A stretch of 64,000 nt of DNA, taken from positions 176,001-240,000 of the forward strand of contig JAWQEG010000289.1 of NCBI GenBank assembly GCA_033782935.1, read 5' to 3'. Positions within the stretch are counted from its first letter, which is position 1. Every line of letters begins with the position of its first letter. The DNA comes from Petrolisthes cinctipes (Eukaryota; Arthropoda; Malacostraca; Decapoda; Porcellanidae). Shown here in pieces: positions 10,601 through 20,535 of this stretch. Under the pieces are notes generated by a model. It ran no database searches. It saw nothing but the letters and a program-made list of their open reading frames with translations, and had not been told where the DNA came from. The position numbers were made by a program, and so were the translations under genes.

Positions 10601-11611
10601 CTCCACGACCTCGTAGAGTGTGTCGGTATAGAATTATCAACAATCGATTCCCTGGTTTTAGTAAATATTGCACCCTGGGTAACACCCCCCTTCACTATTG
10701 TGGATTCCTGGCTGCCAGGGGTTAAATCCCGGGTGCCGGAGGTGGAGGTACACCAGAGGTTTCGTGAGATAATTGTTCAACATCTTTCATATTTCCATCT
10801 GTATACCGACGGCTCCAAGACGGATGAATGTGTGGGTGCAGGTGTATGGTCGACTGAATGCCAGTTAAGATTCAGACTGCCGATTCATACATTTATTTTT
10901 ATTGCTGAACTTTTTGCTATTAATAAAGCTTTGGATTTTGCCCTATCGACGACCCACGATAGGATAGTTATTTTTACTGATTCATTAAGTTCACTTCAAG
11001 CTATTAAATCCTTAAATACAACTAACAACGAAATACAGGGTAATATCATTAGTAAGCTGTTTTGTGCCAATAAATCAATCAAGCTAATATGGGTACCTTC
11101 ACATTATGGTATCTATGGCAATGAACAGGCTGATATACTAGCCGGGTCAACTGTTGATCTGGACATTAGCATAGTCCGTACGGATCTCAGGTGTTTTGTT
11201 TCTCTCATTAAGTCTCGAATTCATCTCCTGTGGCAAAGGCAGTGGACCGGATTAAACATCAGTAATAAATTAAAAACACTTATCGAACCCTGGGCTACGT
11301 CATCATGGCGTAGTCGAAGGGAAGAGGTGGTGTTGGCCCGACTAAGGGTTAACGCCACATGGTTAACCCACCTAGAACCATATGTCAATAGAAATTTTCC
11401 CCCAATGTGCCCAGCATGCACATCAATAATGTCCATCAGTCACTTAATAATTTTTTGTACAGAATATGAACATCAAAGAAGAAAAATTAAACAATATTTT
11501 CAAGTTAAAAAAATGGCTTTTACCATAGAAAATATTCTGTCAGATGACAAGAATATTATAAACAAACTAATGAGTTTTCTGAGGGAGACAAAACTTTATG
11601 ACCTTATATAG
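7688..11611 (+). CDS. LINE ORF2: APE-RT-RNase H polyprotein, unit A1 (intact)
   Basis: Open over about 1307 residues, with no stop or frameshift. It would nick target DNA (APE domain), prime reverse transcription on the nick (RT, YADD and GVPQGS intact) and carry RNase H activity (complete D-E-D-D set). Substitutions unique to this copy are SAYHRVPWW (others SAKHRVPWW), VIPISKGG (others VIPIPKGG), RKGRKTLD (others RKGRQTLD) and HTFIFIAE (others HTSIFIAE). The C-terminal finger is a different allele, MCPACTSIMSISHLIIFC, within a block diverged from its neighbours. A potential source copy. Confidence 0.93.
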   Translation: MIFALTILQWNCRSLRARLNELKLLACSYAADIIALQETHLNDQVEDEVVQLRNYKLIRRDRGGRGGGGVAIYIRHNLPFTDVPCNFPLESVACRVKFGGTYLTICSVYCPPDTVTYDDVFDLQDSLPCRKLIVGDFNAHHTLWGSLQDDRKGEQMARLISDSNLVLLNDGSPTRVDDNTGNFSVLDLSLVSPSIAASCQWLPIDDSLGSDHFPIVIKFKSDTIKEPSAPKFNVKKADWVSFTKGVNIEIVGETIDDKVNNIQDNILKAAMATIPKTSVDSAYHRVPWWTPDCRRVLCERNRAYRLFKNRISDENFRKYKLARARARRTIRQAKRDSWRCFVSSINSETSISQVWSTVRKLNKKKISNKITNITFNNINYDEPRDIANALARQFSFASSSENYHPAFLPIKEASELQHIDFATGDELDYNSDLTMQELVQALGACSGTSPGPDEIRYEMIKHLDHDSMVKMLQVFNEIWRGHTFPNSWHFAHVIPISKGGGDPRSTSSYRPIALTSCLCKVMERIVNRRLLHFLNSRNLLVDEQCGFRKGRKTLDQLVNLEVQIQEAFAKKKFLIAVFLDIEKAYDMTWRHGLLRKLYAMGLRGNLPFFVKNFISDRTFSVKLFSDTVTFSDIFVQANGVPQGSVLSPTLFLCMINDILPAPPRNLKYSLYADDCAIWHSSCNAEFSATRIQLALDLIHNWGLQWGFKFSVRKSVGVIFTHRKKPDVRLTMGVNPLPIQNSTKFLGLHFDSRLTWRVHVSQLKIKCLKALNLLKCISGTQWGADRKSLLMLYKSLIRSRVDYGSIVYGSASESVLKGFDVVQNACLRVCLGALRCTRIERLEVESQVPPLRLRRDQLLLVYCAKKSRVPSHLPGNALLRQQHPGGHGARPLAEGPSRLSGNPCAPGGTGVRPMGTRPQVQVPGEPSHPPGNALVRHLQPGGHGDRPPEGPSYPPGRRTAPEGTGVRSLRARLHDLVECVGIELSTIDSLVLVNIAPWVTPPFTIVDSWLPGVKSRVPEVEVHQRFREIIVQHLSYFHLYTDGSKTDECVGAGVWSTECQLRFRLPIHTFIFIAELFAINKALDFALSTTHDRIVIFTDSLSSLQAIKSLNTTNNEIQGNIISKLFCANKSIKLIWVPSHYGIYGNEQADILAGSTVDLDISIVRTDLRCFVSLIKSRIHLLWQRQWTGLNISNKLKTLIEPWATSSWRSRREEVVLARLRVNATWLTHLEPYVNRNFPPMCPACTSIMSISHLIIFCTEYEHQRRKIKQYFQVKKMAFTIENILSDDKNIINKLMSFLRETKLYDLI

Positions 11612-11689
11612 ATTGATATAATAAAATGGATCCAATGGCTTAATGATCTTTGGCTATATGCCTCTGGTCGATAGCCAAGAAATCCAACA

Positions 11690-11701
11690 AGCTCACAGTC
11701 A
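11690..11701 (+). repeat. Array A junction sequence A1/A2 (target-site duplication)
   Basis: AGCTCACAGTCA again, joined directly to CCAACA of A1. Eight extra bases (CATCCACA, 11702-11709) precede the A2 start at 11710; these are not seen at other junctions and may be non-templated or a 5' extension. Confidence 0.78.
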
Positions 11702-12377
11702 CATCCACACATTATGCGTCCAGACTTTGTTGTGTCCAGACCTCGTCCTCGTTTAGCACAGCAACAACAGACTACAGTATTGTTCGTGGAGTTACCTTGG
11801 TGTACCGAGGCCTCTTACCGGCAGTACTCTGTTGTTTCTTTGCCTTGGTAAAGTAATATTGTAAAGTAAATTTGCAGCGTTTTGCTGCACTGCTGTGTAC
11901 ACCTTCAGTTATTTGATTTTTGCTGGAGGACAACCAGTAGTATATGGTAGCTAGTAGTTAGTTGTTCCCCACACCAGACCCACAGCACTCACTGCCTCAG
12001 GGGAAACCCTGTGGTAGGGGGGCCCAGTAGTCTGGTGCGTCATTTGGGCACCTCTTTTTCTTAAACTACTTTTTCTTCTATATTTTCCGTGCGACCTCCT
12101 GGGCCTACGGTTGTCTCTTGGCTGAGCAACGGTATTCGCTTGGGAGGTGGGTTCCTACTACACCACCCCTCGCATTAGGCAGGTTCAGTGGTGGGGAAGT
12201 TCCTTCCGCACAAACTCCGATCCCCTAGCTGGTACTGGAGAACGCCGCCAGGCTACCACTAGGGGGGGGCGAGTAAAGGTAACTTTTATTCCCTAAATTA
12301 TTGTCCATTTTTGGGGGTTGATACAATAGTTCAGGGAGGTAGGTGAGTGTGCGAGGAGAGGGGTCGGACGTAGTCCG

Positions 12378-13742
12378 ATGCCCCGGATGGATGAACCCCC
12401 GACTAGCCTCCCTCCTCCTCAAGGAGGGAGGTTAACGACCAAGGACCAAACTAGGACAATGGCTGACAATAATGGAACCCCTACGGCAGACAGACAAAGA
12501 CAACCTGATGTTAAAATTCCTCCTATGAATGCTCGTTATGTAAATATTAGATGTGTAGATGAGGGTCAGTCTCTCAAAAACTTTAACCCCTTTATCGTCA
12601 AAAAGGTCCTTGATGGTCAAGTGGGTGGCAGTCTTGCTGCTGCTAACAAGTTGCGTGATGGTAGTATCCTGGTAAAAGTACTGAAGGCATCCCAGGTTAA
12701 GGATCTCCTTAAACTGACGCAAATTCATAACTTTAAGGTGAAAGCCACCATTCCAGTGGGGCCGAATACCTGTAAGGGCGTCATTTTCCATAGGGATTTG
12801 GCCGCTCTGGATGAGGCAGACATTTTGGAAGGAATGAAGGACCAAGGCGTTGTTGATGTTCAAAGTATGACCAGGATGAGAGAGAACAAGAGAGAGAAAT
12901 TTGGCTTGTGTTTCCTGACTTTTGCTTCAGCCCAGATTCCGGAAACGGTAAAGATTGGATATGAAATAGTTCACGTTAGACCATACATTCAGAAACCGAT
13001 GCGTTGTTTCCGTTGCCAGAAATTCGGACACACAGCATTGAGGTGCTTCAATAAAGATTCAATCACTTGTGGTAAATGTGCAGGTAGACACGAGACTGAG
13101 TTGTGTTCAGAGACAGTCTTCAGGTGTGCTAATTGTGGCGGCCCCCACCAGGCAAGTGCAGGTGACTGCAGGAGCCTTAAAGTGGAGACTGAAGACATGG
13201 CATACATGAGGGCTCATGATGTCAGTTATGGTGAGGCAAAGAGGAAGGTGGAGGGGGTTAACCAAACTCCCACAGTTTCCTATGCTGCAGCTATGACTGG
13301 CACCACTGCTCCTGTAACTACAACAAATGTTAACGTGGCTATCCAAGCTAAAGATAATGAAATTAAAGACTTGAAGGATACTGTAAGTAAATTAACACTG
13401 CTAGTAGAAAGTTTGACAAAGAAATTAGAAGTTGTTGAATCAACCCAGCAAAAGAAGCACCACAAAGCTGATGATACCGTATCAGCTTCAAAATCTCATG
13501 TTCTCGCTCAGGTGACTCCCATGAAGCCTACATCCGGGAGTCGTCCGGTTCGTCGCGAGACGAGCCGTTCGAGGACTGGCTCTGTACCTCATGGAGAGGA
13601 ACAGGCGATGGAGACTACCGTCGCGAAACCTGCCCGCGGGAGGTCCCCGGGAAGTGCAGAGGAGGAAGAGGGTCTTCCCTCCCAGCACAAAAAGGTTCGG
13701 CCAGACGAACAAGGCTCCAAGAAACCCCATAAACAGCGATAA
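12378..13742 (+). CDS. LINE ORF1: gag-like zinc-knuckle protein, unit A2
   Basis: 454 aa, open. This is the most diverged ORF1 in the window: EADILEGM for EAEILEGM, KDSITCGK for KDSFTCGK, VETEDMAYM for VETEAMAYM, AAMTGTT for AAITGTT and DTVSKL for DTVNKL. The three zinc knuckles keep their Cys/His ligands. It shares GGRLTTK, RTMADN and RQRQPDV with array B rather than with A0/A1. It could still supply ORF1 protein in trans although ORF2 is broken. Confidence 0.92.
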   Translation: MPRMDEPPTSLPPPQGGRLTTKDQTRTMADNNGTPTADRQRQPDVKIPPMNARYVNIRCVDEGQSLKNFNPFIVKKVLDGQVGGSLAAANKLRDGSILVKVLKASQVKDLLKLTQIHNFKVKATIPVGPNTCKGVIFHRDLAALDEADILEGMKDQGVVDVQSMTRMRENKREKFGLCFLTFASAQIPETVKIGYEIVHVRPYIQKPMRCFRCQKFGHTALRCFNKDSITCGKCAGRHETELCSETVFRCANCGGPHQASAGDCRSLKVETEDMAYMRAHDVSYGEAKRKVEGVNQTPTVSYAAAMTGTTAPVTTTNVNVAIQAKDNEIKDLKDTVSKLTLLVESLTKKLEVVESTQQKKHHKADDTVSASKSHVLAQVTPMKPTSGSRPVRRETSRSRTGSVPHGEEQAMETTVAKPARGRSPGSAEEEEGLPSQHKKVRPDEQGSKKPHKQR

Positions 13743-15446
13743 TCTTCGCGCTAACCATACTCCAATGGAACTGTCGAAGTCTTAGAGCTAGATTAAATGA
13801 ACTTAAACTTTTGGCTTGTTCTTACGCTGCCTATATTATTGCCCTTCAGGAAACTCATCTGAGCGACCAAGTCGAAGACGAGGTTGTTCAGCTTCGGAAC
13901 TACAAGTTAATTAGGAGGGACCATGGGGGGAGGGGTGGAGGTGGAGTGGCAATCTACATCCGCCATAACCTCCCTTTCACTGATGTGCCCTGTAATTTTC
14001 CTCTGGAAAGTGTCGCTTGCAGAGTAAAATTCGGTGGCACCTACCTGACTATCTGTTCTGTCTACTGTCCTCCTGATACAGTAACTTATGATGATGTTTT
14101 TGATCTACAGGACAGTCTGCCCTGTAGAAAATTAATTGTAGGTGATTTTAATGCTCATCATACGTTATGGGGTTCCCTGCAGGATGACAGAAAGGGGGAA
14201 CAGATGGCTAGGCTAATCAGTGATTCCAATTTGGTTCTTCTGAACGACGGTAGTCCGACGAGAGTTGATGATAATACTGGTAATTTTAGCGTTCTTGACC
14301 TATCTCTGGTCTCCCCATCAATTGCAGCCTCTTGCCAGTGGCTACCCATTGATGACTCATTGGGAAGCGACCATTTTCCTATTGTGATTAAATTTAAAAG
14401 CGACACTATTAAAGAGCCTTCAGCACCTAAATTTAACGTAAAAAAAGCAGACTGGGTGTCCTTCACAAAGGGTGTCAATATTGAAATTGTTGGAGAAACC
14501 ATTGATGATAAAGTAAATAATATTCAAGATAATATCCTCAAAGCCGCAATGGCAACAATTCCTAAGACTTCGGTAGATAGCGCAAAGCATAGAGTTCCAT
14601 GGTGGACGCCAGATTGCCGCAGGGTACTGTGTGAGAGGAACAGAGCCTACAGGCTTTTCAAAAATCGCATTAGTGATGAGAACTTTCGCAAGTATAAACT
14701 TGCGAGAGCTAGGGCTCGTCGAACCATCAGACAAGCCAAACGAGACTCCTGGCGATGCTTTGTCTCTAGTATCAACAGTGAAACATCAATTTCCCAAGTC
14801 TGGTCCACTGTAAGAAAATTAAATAAGAAAAAAATCTCTAATAAAATTACCAACATCACTTTTAATAACATCAATTATGACGAACCTAGAGACATTGCTA
14901 ACGCCCTCGCCAGGCAGTTCTCTTTTGCTAGCAGCTCTGAAAATTACCATCCAGCTTTCCTGCCCATCAAGGAAGCATCAGAGCTGCAGCATATTGACTT
15001 TGCCACAGGAGATGAATTAGATTACAACAGTGATCTAACAATGCAAGAGCTTGTCCAAGCCCTAGGAGCCTGTAGTGGGACATCCCCAGGACCCGATGAG
15101 ATTCGGTATGAGATGATAAAGCATCTTGATCATGATTCCATGATCAAGATGTTGCAGGTGTTTAACGAGATTTGGAGGGGTCACACCTTTCCAAACTCGT
15201 GGCACTTTGCACATGTCATTCCCATACCGAAAGGAGGGGGGGACCCCAGATCGACTTCATCGTATCGCCCTATTGCGCTCACAAGTTTTTTGTAATGATT
15301 ATGAAAACCAGCGAACTAAAATTAAACATTATTTCCAACGTAAAAATATTGCTTTCACCATCGAAAATATTCTATCAGATGATAAGAATATTATAAACAA
15401 ACTGCTGAGTTTTCTGAGGGAGACAAAACTTTATGACCTTATATAG
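13739..15446 (+). pseudogene. LINE ORF2 remnant, unit A2 (RT and RNase H deleted)
   Basis: The endonuclease domain (QETH, GDFNAHH, GSDH) and the early RT segment through SYRPIALTS are intact. The deletion joint then shifts frame and translation stops at 15293-15295. The original C-terminal tail (NQRTKIKHYF...RETKLYDLI) remains readable in another frame to 15446. An endonuclease-only product of about 518 aa could in principle be made, but it has no RT catalytic motif. Substitutions AAYIIALQETHLSD and RRDHGG are also specific to this copy. Confidence 0.92.
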
Positions 15447-15531
15447 ATTGATATAATAAAATGGATCCAATGGCTTAATGATCTTTGGCTATATGCCTCT
15501 GGTCGATAGCCAAGAAATCCAACAAGCAAGA

Positions 15532-15543
15532 AGCTCACAGTCA
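15532..15543 (+). repeat. Array A right boundary (target-site duplication)
   Basis: AGCTCACAGTCA lies between the A2 tail and non-LINE flank beginning GTCTCTGCATACC. As the right-hand copy of the junction sequence it defines the insertion point of array A. Confidence 0.75.
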
Positions 15544-15840
15544 GTCTCTGCATACCAGGGTAGGATAAACAGTGTGTTCCATGGATCTACCTCAGCTCCA
15601 GCTTTGTCCCTCCGAAATGGCTAAGTGTTGATATTGTTCTCTTATACTGTGCTCCTATAGGAATATTGTTTATTATTATTATTATAATTAGGGTACATAT
15701 TGTGTTGTGTTATTGTGTTAATGTTGGGTGAATGTAATGGAGTAAGACTTGGGTCATGAATTGGAGATTTGTGTAATGTTCTGTTTGTTGTTTAATGGTT
15801 TTTTTAAATATATATATTAAAATATCAGTCTGTTTATATG
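15544..15840 (+). repeat. Probable diverged Gypsy LTR fragment flanking array A
   Basis: No coding potential. By eye it runs parallel to the LTR part that flanks array B (45628 onward): CAGTCAGTCT at the junction, then CAGTGTG-TTCC-TGGATCT, a TTATTATTATTAT tract, a GGGTC or GGATC block and a TATATTAAAA stretch, in the same order but with much divergence. I infer a related LTR cut at 15840 by the CR1-like relic. A pairwise alignment is needed; chance similarity of AT-rich DNA remains possible. Confidence 0.5.
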
Positions 15841-16513
15841 TCTCAGTATCGGTGCTTACGAGAGCATTGCCCTTAAGGTTTTACTCTGTTCGGGGGTTTC
15901 TGTGGCCTATATGCATAACTTTGCATTTGTTCACGTTAAATGGCATTTGCCACGTGTCAGACCACTCCCCGATCTTCCTAAGATCTTCTTGTAAGTGGGT
16001 AGTATTTCCTTCTTTCGCGACATTCATACCAAGCTTAGTATCATCGGCGAATTTGGAAATCTTGGCAACCATGTCACCATCCACGTCATTAACATAGATG
16101 ATAGAAGGGCATAACTTAACAGTACTATCTCCTTGTTCCGGTATCCAAACTGTCGCTTTATGTACCCTAACATCCTTTGGGCTTTCTTCTCAGCCTCAAT
16201 ACACTGCTTTGAGAACTTGAGGTCGCTGGTGATAGTTACACCCAAGTCTGTCTCAGTATCGGTGCTTACGAGAGCATTGCCCTTAAGGTTTTACTCTGTT
16301 CGGGGGTTTCTGTGGCCTATATGCATAACTTTGCATTTGTTCACGTTAAATGGCATTTGCCACGTGTCAGACCACTCCCCGATCTTCCTAAGATCTTCTT
16401 GTAAGTGGGTAGTATTTCCTTCTTTCGCGACATTCATACCAAGCTTAGTATCATCGGCGAATTTGGAAATCTTGGCAACCATGTCACCATCCACGTCATT
16501 AACATAGATGATA
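15841..16513 (-). repeat. Direct duplication inside the CR1 relic (410-bp offset)
   Basis: A 263-bp segment (15841-16103) recurs at 16251-16513, apparently without mismatch, with 147 bp of further RT sequence between. It covers the FADD motif to the NPRTE stop. The identity implies a recent duplication or an assembly artefact. Confidence 0.9.
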
Positions 16514-17157
16514 AACAGTAGTGGTCCCAGAACAGAACCTTGGGGAACACCACTAGTAACGGGCACCCACTCTGAAGCCTGTCCATTCACTACCACCCGC
16601 TGCCGTCTGTCACTTAGCCAGTTCTCTATCCAATTTGCCACATTTCCGTCTATGCCCAGTGCACGCACTTTCCGAAGGAGGCGGCGGTGGGGTACCTTAT
16701 CAAAGGCTTTCTGAAAGTCTAAGTAGACAACATCGACCGCTTTATCCCGATCATGATCACTGAAAACAAAATGGAAGAATTCCACCAGATTTGTGAGGCA
16801 TGACCGGTGCTGCCGGAACCCATGCTGGGAACCCCTCAGTAGCAAATTTGATTCTAAGTGTGCTGTTATTTTGTCCACCATGATGCTCTCCATGAGTTTA
16901 CAGACTATCGAGGTTAAACTGATGGGTCTGTAGTTTGACGGTTGGCTAGCATCTCCCTTCTTGAAGATAGGAGTCCCCTCTGCCTCACGCCAGTCTCTAG
17001 GAACGCATCCAGTCTGGATTACCCTGTTGAAGACCATGCACAGGTGCCGTGATACTTCACCATGCACTTCTTTCAACACTCTAGGTAAGAACCCATCCGG
17101 ACCGGGGGACTTGTTTGTTTTTAATTCGATTATTTTTCTCTCGATTTCTTCTTGGGT
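15841..17157 (-). pseudogene. CR1-like LINE reverse transcriptase relic
   Basis: Read on the minus strand from 17157, with RT landmarks in order: TNKSPGPDGF, NYRPISLTS, SQHGFR, VYLDFQKAFDKVPH (motif A), SGVPQGSVLGPLLF, then FADDTKL (catalytic FADD), KCKVMHIG. An in-frame stop follows NPRTE at about 16291; the frame continues as DLGVTITSDLKFSKQC and GYRNKEIV toward 16110. The 3' part is then repeated (15841-16103). The 5' side ends abruptly in a CATA/GA microsatellite, so endonuclease and ORF1 are absent. The family looks CR1/Jockey-like (no RNase H), distinct from the tandem LINE. Dead copy. Confidence 0.88.
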
Positions 17158-17674
17158 GAGAGAGACATACATACAGAGAGAGAGACATACATACATACAT
17201 ACAGAGAGAGAGACATACATAACATACATACAGAGAGAGAGACATACATACATACATACAGAGAGAGAGACATACATACATACATACAGAGACATATACA
17301 TGCATACATACAGAGAGAGAGACATACATACATACATACAGAGAGAGGCATACATACATACATACATACAGAGAGACATACATACATACATACAGAGAGA
17401 GAGACATACATACAGAGAGAGAGACATACATACATACATACATACAGAGAGAGACATACATACATACATACAGAGAGACATACATACATACAGAGACATA
17501 CATACATACATACATACATACATACAGATAGAGATACATACATACAGAGAAACATACATACATACATACAGAGATACATACATACATACATACAGATAAA
17601 CATACATACATACATACATACAGAGAGACATACATACATACATACATACAGAGAGAGACATACATACATACATA
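17157..17674. repeat. CATA/GA compound microsatellite
   Basis: About 520 bp of alternating (CATA)n and (GA)n blocks. Open frames on both strands here (Tyr/His/Ile/Thr or Cys/Met/Tyr/Val/Ser repeats) are translation of the microsatellite and not genes. It continues beyond the fold-back element at 19374. Confidence 0.97.
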
Positions 17675-17965
17675 CAGTAGCCCAAGAAAGTTCGCCGACT
17701 AAAAATTAACGTACCGGCAACCTCTATACCTGTCATTCTCGTCCCAAGCCTTTATCATCTCCATACCCATGATCTGTCAGCGTTGTCAAGGTTTCTTTCC
17801 TTTCGTCTCAGGTGTGAACTCAGAGTTTAGATGCGTGAGTTTCGACGAAGGGTTATATATATTTATTATATAATTCTGTGAACATTATGAAAAATAATGG
17901 AAATGAAAGGCAAATGGGTGTGTGGGTGGGGGTGAGACCGAGGTGACCGAGGTGGGGAGGGTCTG

Positions 17966-18008
<43 letters not shown>

Positions 18009-18487
18009 ACAGACAGAGAGAGAGAGGTGGAGGTATGATAGGTTGTGAAAAATGTCAAAATGGAAGACTAGAAAAATGGATAGCAAAGAAGGATGATGAA
18101 GGAAGAGGTCAAAATGAGGATAAGGAGGAAGAAGGTTTAATGCCGATGACAAGAAGGGAAGGAAGGAAGGATTGAAGAAAATAACAACGATGGCTTGAGC
18201 CTTGGGCAAAGGCTACGTGTGTGTGTGTGTGTGTGTGTGTGTGGCATCTAAAAGTCTGTTGTGAGTTGGCAGAAGGCCAATATTAACCGTTTAATAGATC
18301 ACATCAGAGTAATTATCTCTTTCTCTCATTGCATTCGTATAAGAACAGTGTTGAAATAGGCTTATTGTTTAATATTCCATATTCGATAAATATTCGGTAG
18401 GCAACATGCGAATGCGAATGCGAATCTTAAAAAAACATGCGAATGCAAATACAAATATTCGGACCACCTCTACTACGGACTAATGTG

Positions 18488-18526
<39 letters not shown>

Positions 18527-19373
18527 TCCACTTAGACGATTAAGGGCCTGTGGCCACATGGGTTGGACAGGGGAGGTCAGGTCACATGCACTCTCTCTCT
18601 CTCTCTCCCCCCCTCTCTCTCTCTCCACATTGCCTTCCTTCACTTTTCCTGTTTCAGCAAGCATCGATCATTCTTCCTTTCTCTATCTCCCTTCTCCCTC
18701 CATCATTCTTTTCAGCTTCTTTCCCCTTCCTGTTATGATCCTACTTTCCCTCTTTCAGTCCTCCCTCCCTACTTCCTTCCCTCTCTTATTTAACTCCTCC
18801 TTATCCTCATTTTGGCCTCTTCCTTCATCATCCTTCTTTGCTATCCATTTTGACATTTTTCACAACCTATCATACCTCCACCTCTCTCTCTCTCTCTGTC
18901 TGTACACACACACACACATCCTTCAGACCCCCATCGCACCATCCATCCATCACCTTTTGGTCTCACCTCCACCCACACAGCCATACTAACCAACCCTCCC
19001 AGCTAGCGTATAGCACCGTCATGACGGCCTATTGGGAACCCGGCTTAAGAGGGGTGTGTGTGTGTGAGGTCAATGAGGTGTTTCTTGTGCTAGGGAATAA
19101 ACTATCAAAATATAATACAATGTCTTTCTCTCATTTGCCTTTCATTTCCCTTATTTTTCATAATGTTCACAGAATTATATAATAAATATATATAACCCTT
19201 CGTCGAAACTCACACGTCTAAACTCTGAGTTCACACCTGAGACGAAAGGAAAGAAACCTTGACAACGCTGACAGATCATGGGTATGGAGATGATAAAGGC
19301 TTGGGACGAGAATGACAGGTATAGAGGTTGCCGGTACGTTAATTTTTAGTCGGCGAACTTTCTTGGGCTACTG
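17675..19373. mobile_element. Fold-back element with long inverted arms, TA-flanked
   Basis: The terminal sequence CAGTAGCCCAAGAAAGTTCG (17675) is matched in inverse at 19373, and both ends abut TA (17673-17674, 19374-19375) inside the same microsatellite. The arms are nearly identical for the outer ~235 bp. The right arm then has ~170 bp missing from the left (about 18978-19130), and similarity resumes to about 18145 and 18790. The centre holds TG, CA and CT tracts and no gene. TA duplication plus CAGT-type ends suggests a Tc1/mariner-mobilised non-autonomous fold-back; no transposase is seen. Confidence 0.8.
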
Positions 19374-19620
19374 TACATACAGAGAGACATACATACATAC
19401 ATACAGAGAGAGAGACATACATACATACATACAGAGAGAGAGACATACATACAGAGAGACATACATACATACAGAGAGAGAGACATACATACATACATAC
19501 AGAGAGAGAGAGAGACATACATACATACAGAGAGAGAGACATACATACATACATACATACTGAGAGAGGCATACAAACATACATACATACAGATAGAAAC
19601 ATACACACAGACACACACAC
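19374..19620. repeat. CATA/GA compound microsatellite, right part
   Basis: The same alternating CATA and GA blocks as at 17157-17674, interrupted by the fold-back insertion. It grades into ACACAC/ATAC sequence to about 19680. Confidence 0.95.
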
Positions 19621-19689
19621 ACATAGATATACACATATGCACAAACACACTGACACACAGTATTAAACAGCACAGCACCTGCACAGCTT

Positions 19690-19731
19690 AACAATACACA
19701 TTACACACACAACACCTAACACTTTTTCGTG

Positions 19732-19769
<38 letters not shown>

Positions 19770-19905
19770 GTGGTTGTAAATACACATTACACACACAACA
19801 CCTAACACTTTTTCGTGATGTGTGTGTGTGTGTGTGTGTGTATGTGTGTGTGTATGTGTGGTTGTAAATACACATTACACACACAACACCTAACACTTTT
19901 TCGTG

Positions 19906-19938
<33 letters not shown>
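19690..19938. repeat. Three-copy ~87-bp tandem repeat with TG tract
   Basis: Three copies of AATACACATTACACACAC followed by AACACCTAACACTTTTTCGTGATG and a (TG)n tract, beginning near 19693, 19781 and 19867. Non-coding. The following 19939-20042 is short unique sequence ending in an A-rich run. Confidence 0.9.
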
Positions 19939-19939
<1 letters not shown>

Positions 19940-20042
19940 TCATTGTATTCTCATGGGTCCCGCCTACCAGTACGTATTGTTGACTGCCTGTTGATTGACG
20001 CTACGGCCCAATTAATTAAAAAAGAAAGAAAAAAAAAAAAAA

Positions 20043-20063
20043 ACACACACACACAGTTTCTTC

Positions 20064-20098
<35 letters not shown>

Positions 20099-20102
20099 CT
20101 TC

Positions 20103-20155
<53 letters not shown>

Positions 20156-20159
20156 CTTC

Positions 20160-20194
<35 letters not shown>

Positions 20195-20198
20195 CTTC

Positions 20199-20237
<39 letters not shown>

Positions 20238-20278
20238 CTTCCTCTACACACACACACACACACACACACAGTTTCTTC

Positions 20279-20315
<37 letters not shown>

Positions 20316-20319
20316 CTTC

Positions 20320-20354
<35 letters not shown>

Positions 20355-20358
20355 CTTC

Positions 20359-20393
<35 letters not shown>

Positions 20394-20496
20394 CTTCCTC
20401 TACACACACACACACACACACACAGTTTCTTCCTCTACACACACACACACAGTTTCTTCCTCTACACACACACACACACACACACACAGTTTATTC

Positions 20497-20535
<39 letters not shown>

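Larger units (their letters stand above)
5660..11689 (+). mobile_element. LINE unit A1 (full length, open ORFs)
   Basis: Complete ~6.03-kb element starting CATTATGCGTCCAGAC, with a 667-bp 5' UTR, ORF1 6327-7691, ORF2 7688-11611 and a short 3' UTR ending CCAACAAG. This unit has almost no extra tail: its final AG doubles as the start of the AGCTCACAGTCA junction. Its 3'-terminal ~350 bp (from about 11248) differ markedly from units B1-B3 although the body is nearly identical to A0. Confidence 0.95.
1..15531 (+). repeat. LINE tandem array A (three head-to-tail units)
   Basis: Three copies of the same LINE lie head to tail in plus orientation: A0 (left part outside the window), A1 (complete) and A2 (internally deleted). 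Each unit is followed by the 12-bp sequence AGCTCACAGTCA (5647-5658, 11690-11701, 15532-15543) before the next unit or the flank. The 3' tails differ (CAAGCA-type, none, CAAGA-type), which argues against simple duplication of one unit. The left end of the array is not visible. Confidence 0.95.
11710..15531 (+). mobile_element. LINE unit A2 (internal deletion)
   Basis: 5' UTR and ORF1 are complete and ORF2 is intact up to the early RT. At about 15287 the sequence jumps from CGCTCACAAGTT to TTTTGTAATGATTATG, near the end of ORF2, deleting about 2.1 kb (most of RT, the GC-rich linker and RNase H). The last ORF2 segment and the 3' UTR are present, and GTT/TT at the joint suggests microhomology. 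Remaining length 3.8 kb. The 3' end is yet another divergent allele. Confidence 0.95.

Noticed and set aside
17081..17736. Long overlapping frames on both strands made of CMYVCLS or THIQRERH repeats, including an apparent N-terminal extension of the CR1 RT
   Set aside because: Translation of CATA/GA microsatellite; the RT homology begins only at about 17157.
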